A stretch of 64,000 bases of DNA, from assembly GCA_900315675.1 (NCBI GenBank), contig OMZY01000003.1, forward strand, positions 124,001-188,000. The letters are read 5' to 3'. The notes under the pieces were generated by a model. The model ran no database searches and had not been told where the DNA came from. It saw only the letters and a list, made by a program, of their open reading frames with translations. The stretch is from an uncultured Eubacteriales bacterium. Its GTDB lineage: Bacteria > Bacillota > Clostridia > Christensenellales > Aristaeellaceae. Of this stretch, positions 59,400-64,000 are shown piece after piece. A program made the position numbers and the translations under genes. The first letter of the stretch is position 1. Each line of letters starts with the position of its first letter.

Positions 59400-59670
59400 C
59401 AAAGTGCCTATTGGCACTTTGACGGCTGTAGCATGGCAGTTGTTACCCAAATCAGAGATTTGGACAACTGCTCAACAATTCAGAATTAACAGCAATGTGG
59501 GCGTATGGAATAATCCATAGCGTGCACGTTGTCATTTCGAGCGACCGAAGGGAGTCGAGAAATCTCCCAGCCCGCATACGTTCGGGAACGCAATAGGGAC
59601 AGAGCGGTGTTCAGTTCAGAGTGATGAGTGATGAGTTTATAGTGAAAAGTGAAGAGTTCAGAGTTTGGAG
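59400..59670. repeat. Intergenic element with shared module and heptamer tract
   Basis: Contains the 25-base piece shared (inverted) with 14,506-14,530, an AATTCAG fragment (59,473), the module TGTCATTTCGAGCGACCGAA then GGGAGTCGAGAAATCTCCC (59,530-59,568), CCCGCATACGTTCGGGAA, and a long run of seven-base units of the AGTGATG/AGTGAAG/AGTTCAG type (59,620-59,670). No gene is seen. Confidence 0.7.
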
Positions 59671-59694
59671 TTGCGGCTTCCGGCGAAGCCGCTG

Positions 59695-59723
59695 TTGTCA
59701 CCGCGGCAACTGTATGATATGAT
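59695..59723 (+). promoter_or_regulatory. Promoter of the H1-like protein gene
   Basis: TTGTCA, 17 bases, TATGAT, 31 bp before the start codon. Confidence 0.7.
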
Positions 59724-59754
59724 ACAGACAACAAAAGGAAAGGAAGGGACGTTC

Positions 59755-60129
59755 ATGCCTGCGAAGAAAGAAACCGTCAAGAAAGAAGCTTCCAAAACTG
59801 AAGCTGAAAAGAAGACCGTGAAGAAAGCCGCGGCAAAGGCGGCTCCCAAGGCTGCCGTGAAGGCCGCCAAGACCGCTGTGAAAGCTGCGGAAAAGGCTGT
59901 GAAGGCTGCTGCTCCCGCCAAGAAAGCTCCGGCCAAGAAAGCCGCACCCGCCAAGAAGGCCGCCAAGACCCCTGAAGTGATCATCCAGTCTCCCCTGGGC
60001 GGAATCATCACCCCCGAAGAGATCCTGAAGAAGGTCGGCAAGGTGGACAAGGTGTACGTCCGCGTGGACCAGAACAAGGCTCACTGGGTCCGCGGCGATG
60101 AAATCGGCAGCGTTGATCTGTGGGACTAA
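59755..60129 (+). CDS. Histone H1-like Lys/Ala-rich protein with C-terminal DUF6465-like domain
   Basis: A 124-residue protein. Residues 1 to about 75 are almost wholly Lys, Ala, Pro and Glu (AAAKAAPKAAVKAAKTAVKA, APAKKAPAKKAAPAKKAAK), like the DNA-binding tail of histone H1 and bacterial HU/Hc1-type proteins. The last 50 residues are a compact domain, TPEVIIQSPLGGIITPEEIL and KVYVRVDQNKAHWVRGDEIG, that I take to be the DUF6465 type found in Clostridia. The ATG follows GGAAGGGACG. It likely binds nucleic acid; that is inference from composition. Confidence 0.8.
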   Translation: MPAKKETVKKEASKTEAEKKTVKKAAAKAAPKAAVKAAKTAVKAAEKAVKAAAPAKKAPAKKAAPAKKAAKTPEVIIQSPLGGIITPEEILKKVGKVDKVYVRVDQNKAHWVRGDEIGSVDLWD

Positions 60130-60151
60130 GGCATTAAACGACTGGCAAATG

Positions 60152-60178
60152 CCGCCGGAGTGAACACTCCGGCGGTAT
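60152..60178 (+). terminator. Terminator of the H1-like protein gene
   Basis: CCGCCGGAGT / ACTCCGGCGG with loop GAAC, then TATTTCT. Confidence 0.8.
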
Positions 60179-60296
60179 TTCTATGAGTGCAGAAGGAACG
60201 AGAGAAAGACAGGATGCGGGCTTCCGGAGAATTGTGTACCGGCATTTCACAATGTATAATAGAATAGCAATGATAGTGGCATCGCAAAGCGATGCC

Positions 60297-60512
60297 AAAT
60301 GCATAATGCATAATGCAGAATGCAGAATGATATAGTGTTTCCGCCTGTCACTTTGAAAACGGTGTAGTTCCGATTGGGTTCCCGAACGTGGACGGGCTGG
60401 GAGATTTCTCCACGCAGAATCCTACCGGATTCTTTGGTCGAAATGACAGTGTGGAGGCGGCGAATAATCCATTGCATTTTGATCATGTTAATTCTGAATT
60501 CTGAATTGAAGA
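60297..60512. repeat. Intergenic element with inverted heptamer-like ends
   Basis: Left end: GCATAAT, GCATAAT, GCAGAAT, GCAGAAT units. Right end: AATTCTG, AATTCTG, AATTGAA units, inverted. The centre holds the shared module in reverse (GGGAGATTTCTCC ... GGTCGAAATGACA, about 60,399-60,448) preceded by TTCCCGAACGTGGACGGGCT. The right end lies 20 bp before metF, with no room for a riboswitch; no SAM or cobalamin riboswitch is recognisable here. Confidence 0.7.
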
Positions 60513-60532
60513 TTACGAGAGGACGCTGAACG

Positions 60533-61414
60533 ATGAGGATACTGGACACGATCCGGAGCACGGATCTGACGCTTTCCTTTGAGGTGTTTCCGCCAAAGAC
60601 GGACGCGACCTTTGAGGAAGTGCTGAAGGCGACGGAAGAGATTGCGGCGCTGAAGCCCTCCTTTATTTCCGTGACCTATGGCGCGGGCGGCAAGGGCGGA
60701 AAATACACCCTGGAAATCGCACGGACGCTGCAAAACACGGACGGGGTGGAGACCCTGGCTCACCTGACCTGCGTGGGAGCAGGCCGGGAGGACATCAGCG
60801 CCTACCTGAAGACCCTGAAGGACGCGGGCATCCGGAACATTATGGCGCTGCGGGGCGACCTGCCGGAAGGCATGACGCCGGAGGATATGAAGAACAGTCC
60901 CTTCCCGCATGCATCCGATCTGATCCGGGAAATCCGGAAGGCGGGAGACTTCTGCATCGGCGCGGCCTGCTATCCGGAAGTGCATCCTGAAAGCAGCGTG
61001 CAGGCGGAGGACCTGCGCTACCTGAAGGAGAAGGTGGAGGCGGGCGCGGACTTCCTGACCACCCAGATGTTCTTTGACAATAACCTTTTGTATAATTTCC
61101 TGTACAAGCTGCGGGAGGTGGGCGTCACCGTGCCGGTGGTGCCGGGTATCATGCCCATTACCAAGGCAAACCAGGTCAAGCGTGCGCTGAAGCTGTCCGG
61201 CAGCTTCATGCCCCGGCGGTTTACCAGCCTGGTGGACAAATTCGGTTCCTCGCCGGAGGCGATGCAGCGGGCCGGCATCATCTATGCTTGCGACCAGATT
61301 ATTGACCTGTTTGCCAACGGAATCCGGCATGTGCATGTGTACACGATGAACAAGCCGGATGTGGCGGCGGCGATCCAGGATCACCTGTCCGGCATGCTGG
61401 GGAGGACCTTCTGA
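60533..61414 (+). CDS. metF: Methylenetetrahydrofolate reductase
   Basis: A 293-residue flavoprotein that reduces methylene-THF to methyl-THF, the methyl donor for MetH. Signatures are LSFEVFPPKTDA, FISVTYGAGGKGG, LTCVGAGREDI, NIMALRGDLPEG, ACYPEVHPES and FLTTQMFFDN. The ATG follows GAGAGG. Its stop overlaps the next start (TGATG), so it is the first gene of a translationally coupled methionine operon with the activation-domain gene and metH. Confidence 0.97.
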   Translation: MRILDTIRSTDLTLSFEVFPPKTDATFEEVLKATEEIAALKPSFISVTYGAGGKGGKYTLEIARTLQNTDGVETLAHLTCVGAGREDISAYLKTLKDAGIRNIMALRGDLPEGMTPEDMKNSPFPHASDLIREIRKAGDFCIGAACYPEVHPESSVQAEDLRYLKEKVEAGADFLTTQMFFDNNLLYNFLYKLREVGVTVPVVPGIMPITKANQVKRALKLSGSFMPRRFTSLVDKFGSSPEAMQRAGIIYACDQIIDLFANGIRHVHVYTMNKPDVAAAIQDHLSGMLGRTF

Positions 61415-62025
61415 TGAAGGAAGGACTGCGGCTGGCCGAACTGGGGGAAATCCCCTTTGACGAAAAAGAAATCCTGCGTTACGCGATGCTGCCCTCCTTC
61501 GCGCCGGCTCCCGAGGAGCTGCCGCTGAAGGAAAGCCTGGAAGCAGCGAAGGGCGCGGTGCAGTGCCGGGCGGTCTGGTGCCGGTATCCCCTGAAGCGGG
61601 ACGGGGAGGAGCTGGACCTGGGTTTTGCCCGGACAAACTCCCGGGGGCTGAGAGAGCACCTGGAGGGCTGTGACGAGATCATCTTGTTTGCCTGCACGGC
61701 GGGGGCGGAAATGGACCGCCGTATCGCGCGGGCAAAGCTTTCCTCCCCGGCAAAGGCGCTGCTGATGCACGCCATCGGGGCACAGCAGGTGGAGGGCGGC
61801 TGCGACCGGCTGTGCAGGCAGCTGGCGGAGCAGTTTCCGGACAAACAGCTGACGGACCGGTTTTCCCCGGGATACGGGGACCTGCCGCTGGAAATGCAGA
61901 AGGATGTTATGACTGCCCTGGACTGCGGGCGGACGGTAGGGATTACCCTGACGGACAGCCTGCTGATGACGCCGAGCAAGAGCGTGACGGCAATCATCGG
62001 AATGAAAGAGAGAAAGCCTGAATGA
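61414..62025 (+). CDS. Free-standing B12-dependent methionine synthase activation domain protein
   Basis: A 203-residue protein matching the C-terminal AdoMet-binding activation domain of MetH. Hallmarks are LFACTAGAEMDRRI, LLMHAIGAQQVEGGCDRLCR, DRFSPGYGDLPLEMQKDVM and TDSLLMTPSKSVTAIIGMK. In E. coli this domain is part of MetH and binds S-adenosylmethionine for reductive reactivation of cobalamin. Here it is a separate gene, one base overlapped with metF and overlapping metH by ATGA. A split MetH with a separate activator is known in Clostridia and Thermotoga-type bacteria. Confidence 0.92.
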   Translation: MKEGLRLAELGEIPFDEKEILRYAMLPSFAPAPEELPLKESLEAAKGAVQCRAVWCRYPLKRDGEELDLGFARTNSRGLREHLEGCDEIILFACTAGAEMDRRIARAKLSSPAKALLMHAIGAQQVEGGCDRLCRQLAEQFPDKQLTDRFSPGYGDLPLEMQKDVMTALDCGRTVGITLTDSLLMTPSKSVTAIIGMKERKPE

Positions 62026-64000
62026 AACTGAAGGAATTGCTGCAAAAGGGCCCGTTCTTCCTGGACGGGGGCATGGGTACGCTGCTGCAGGCAAGAGGCC
62101 TGAAACCGGGTGAGGCGCCGGAAAAATGGGGGATGTCCCATCCGGACGTGATCACCGAGATCCAGCGGAGCTATTATGAAGCGGGCAGCGATATGGTGCT
62201 GACCAACACCTTCGGGGTGCATCCGCTGCGCTATAGCGTGGAAGAGTGCGGGGAAATGGTCCGGGCGGCCATTGCCTGCGCGGACAAAGCCCGGAAGGCC
62301 ATAAGCGACGGGAAGGAGCGGTTCATTGCCCTGGACCTCGGCCCCTGCGGGAAACTGCTGAAGCCGCTGGGGAACCTGGACTTTGAGGAAGCGGTGCAGG
62401 ACTTTGCGGAAGTGGTACGCTTCGGCGTAAAGTACGGAGCGGACTGCGTGTTCATTGAAACCATGAACGACAGCGCGGAAGCCCGGGCAGCCCTGCTGGC
62501 CGCTAAGGAAAACAGCGACCTGCCGGTGATGGTTTCCTGTGCCTACGGCGCGGACGGCAAGCTGATGACCGGCGGCACGCCGGAATCGGTGGTGGCCATG
62601 CTGGAAGGCCTGGGTGCGGACGCGGTGGGCGTTAACTGCTCCCTGGGACCGGACGCGCTGGCTCCGATTGTGGAACGGTATCTGGCGGCGGCATCGGTTC
62701 CGGTGCTGATGAAGCCCAACGCCGGTCTGCCCCAGGAGCAGAACGGAAAGACGGTCTATAACGTGGGGCCGGAAGAATTCTCCGCCGATATTGTCCCGCT
62801 GATCGAAAAGGGCCTGCGGATCATCGGCGGCTGCTGCGGCACGACGCCGGACTTTATCCGCACTGTGAAGAAAGCCGCGGAAGGAAAGATTCCTCCGGCC
62901 ATCGAGCCGAAGAATCATACCGTTATCGCTTCGCGGGGACACACGGTTGAACTGGGAAAAGATCCGGTGATCATCGGCGAACGGATCAACCCCACGGGCA
63001 AGAAACGGCTGCGGAAAGCCCTGGAAGAGGGCGACATGGCCTATGTGCTGAACGAGGCCATTGTGCAGGAAGAGCACGGGGCTGAAGTACTGGACGTGAA
63101 CGTGGGTACGCCGGGCGTGGACGAACCGGCCCTGCTGGAACAGGCGGTGCAGGAGCTGCAGGCAGTGACAGACCTGCCGCTGCAGCTGGACACTTCCGAT
63201 CCGGAGGCGATGCGGCGGGCTCTGCGGGTATATAACGGCAAGGCCCTGATCAACTCCGTGAACGGCAAGCAGGAAGTTATGGACGCGATCTTCCCGCTGG
63301 TGAAGAAATACGGCGGGGCTGTGGTTGCCCTGACGCTGGACGAGGGCGGAATTCCCGGTACGGCGGAAGGCCGGCTGGCCATTGCCGAAAAGATCCTGAA
63401 GGAAGCTGCGAAGTACGGGATCCGCCCGAAGGATATCCTGTTCGATACCCTGACAATGACGGTGAGCACGGACGGAAACGCGGCCAGGGTGACCCTGGAC
63501 GCGCTGAAGATGATCCGGAAAAAGACCGGGTGCGGCACGGTGCTGGGCGTCAGCAACGTTTCCTTCGGCCTGCCGGTGAGGGAAGTGCTGGGCAGCGTCT
63601 TCCTGACGCTGGCGCTGGAGAGAGGACTGTCCGGCGCAATCATGAACCCGCTGAATGAGCGGATGATGGGCGCGATGATCAGTTTCCGGACCCTGACGGG
63701 CCGGGATGAAAACTGCGCAGCTTATATTCAGTATGCCAATGATCTGCCCACCATGCAGGCGGTAACGCCGGCGGCCGGCGCGGCGGGCGGCGCAAAGGAG
63801 ACCGAGGCAAAGGGTCTGCGCCGCGCGGTGGTGAAGGGACTTTGCAAGGAAGCAGCCAACCTGACCTGCAGCGCGCTGGAGGAAGGGCGGGACAGCCTGG
63901 ATCTGGTGAAGGAAGAGATTATTCCGGCACTGGACGAGGTGGGCCAGGGTTTTGAAACCAAGAAGATTTTCCTGCCCCAGCTGATGATGAGCGCGGAAGC
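62022..64000 (+). CDS. metH: Cobalamin-dependent methionine synthase, 3' end outside the window
   Basis: Methionine synthase moving a methyl group from methyl-THF to homocysteine through cobalamin; 659 residues are visible and the frame runs off the window. Residues 1 to about 290 are the homocysteine domain (FFLDGGMGTLLQARGLKPGE, zinc ligands in GVNCS and GGCCGTTP). Residues about 305-560 are the methyl-THF domain (VIIGERINPTGKKRLRKALE, DVNVGTPGVDE, LDTSDPEAMRRAL). From about residue 590 the helical cap of the B12 domain begins (EEIIPALDEVGQGFETKKIF, LPQLMMSAE). The activation domain is expected to be absent because it is a separate gene upstream. Confidence 0.95.
   Translation, partial: MKLKELLQKGPFFLDGGMGTLLQARGLKPGEAPEKWGMSHPDVITEIQRSYYEAGSDMVLTNTFGVHPLRYSVEECGEMVRAAIACADKARKAISDGKERFIALDLGPCGKLLKPLGNLDFEEAVQDFAEVVRFGVKYGADCVFIETMNDSAEARAALLAAKENSDLPVMVSCAYGADGKLMTGGTPESVVAMLEGLGADAVGVNCSLGPDALAPIVERYLAAASVPVLMKPNAGLPQEQNGKTVYNVGPEEFSADIVPLIEKGLRIIGGCCGTTPDFIRTVKKAAEGKIPPAIEPKNHTVIASRGHTVELGKDPVIIGERINPTGKKRLRKALEEGDMAYVLNEAIVQEEHGAEVLDVNVGTPGVDEPALLEQAVQELQAVTDLPLQLDTSDPEAMRRALRVYNGKALINSVNGKQEVMDAIFPLVKKYGGAVVALTLDEGGIPGTAEGRLAIAEKILKEAAKYGIRPKDILFDTLTMTVSTDGNAARVTLDALKMIRKKTGCGTVLGVSNVSFGLPVREVLGSVFLTLALERGLSGAIMNPLNERMMGAMISFRTLTGRDENCAAYIQYANDLPTMQAVTPAAGAAGGAKETEAKGLRRAVVKGLCKEAANLTCSALEEGRDSLDLVKEEIIPALDEVGQGFETKKIFLPQLMMSAE

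Noticed and set aside
60130-60532. A SAM or cobalamin riboswitch upstream of metF.
   Set aside because: The gap is filled by the H1 gene terminator and a heptamer-bounded element; none of the conserved riboswitch cores is visible.

Overview
The window reads like the chromosome of a GC-rich (roughly 55-60%) anaerobic, Gram-positive-type member of the Clostridia. The signs are strong AGGAGG-type ribosome binding sites, RNase J, YlbF, VanW and MltG-type envelope genes, rubredoxin and reverse rubrerythrin, ferredoxin-type proteins, a preQ1-controlled QueT transporter and many secreted proteins with short MKKL-type signal peptides. A gut or rumen Clostridia lineage is my guess; the exact family cannot be fixed from the sequence.

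Layout. 1-4.1 kb holds a sugar ABC importer (permease, a secreted triple-repeat protein, a solute-binding protein). 4.1-11.6 kb holds ThrH, a tiny rubredoxin, a Tet(M)-like ribosomal GTPase fused to a YacP/Rae1-type NYN nuclease, a leucine-rich-repeat phosphodiester glycosidase, a membrane protein and a reverse rubrerythrin. 11.6-24.2 kb is a housekeeping stretch (rpsB-tsf, an MTA/SAH nucleosidase, an Fe-S scaffold plus GGGtGRT pair, two tandem phosphodiester glycosidases, preQ1 riboswitch plus queT, a DUF1846 protein, SRP RNA, glyA). 24.5-30.9 kb has RNase J, YlbF, MltG, a U32 protein and VanW, ending in tRNA-Leu(CAA). Directly after the tRNA is a more AT-rich accessory block (31-36.6 kb) with a Fic protein behind a phased operator array, an integrase remnant and a module containing a barstar-like membrane protein, bracketed by two identical 28-bp hairpins. 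36.6-51.7 kb is rich in secreted and envelope proteins, including two M16C metallopeptidases of identical length with SLH-like tails. 52-60 kb holds a cation/proton antiporter with a long leader, a Crp/Fnr regulator divergent from a ferredoxin protein, two neighbouring frameshifted genes, cysteine synthase, an NlpC/P60-like protein and a histone-H1-like protein. 60.5-64 kb is a methionine operon: metF, a free-standing MetH activation domain, and metH running off the window.

One-carbon and sulfur metabolism recur (glyA, MTA/SAH nucleosidase, cysK, metF, metH and its activation domain, thrH), so the window covers much of the serine, cysteine and methionine network, although the genes are dispersed.

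Many intergenic gaps carry one family of non-coding elements: AT-rich seven-base tandem repeats, usually inverted at the two ends, enclosing palindromic modules that recur across the window. These, the GTPase-nuclease fusion, the Fic operator array and the barstar-domain module are the most unusual things seen.
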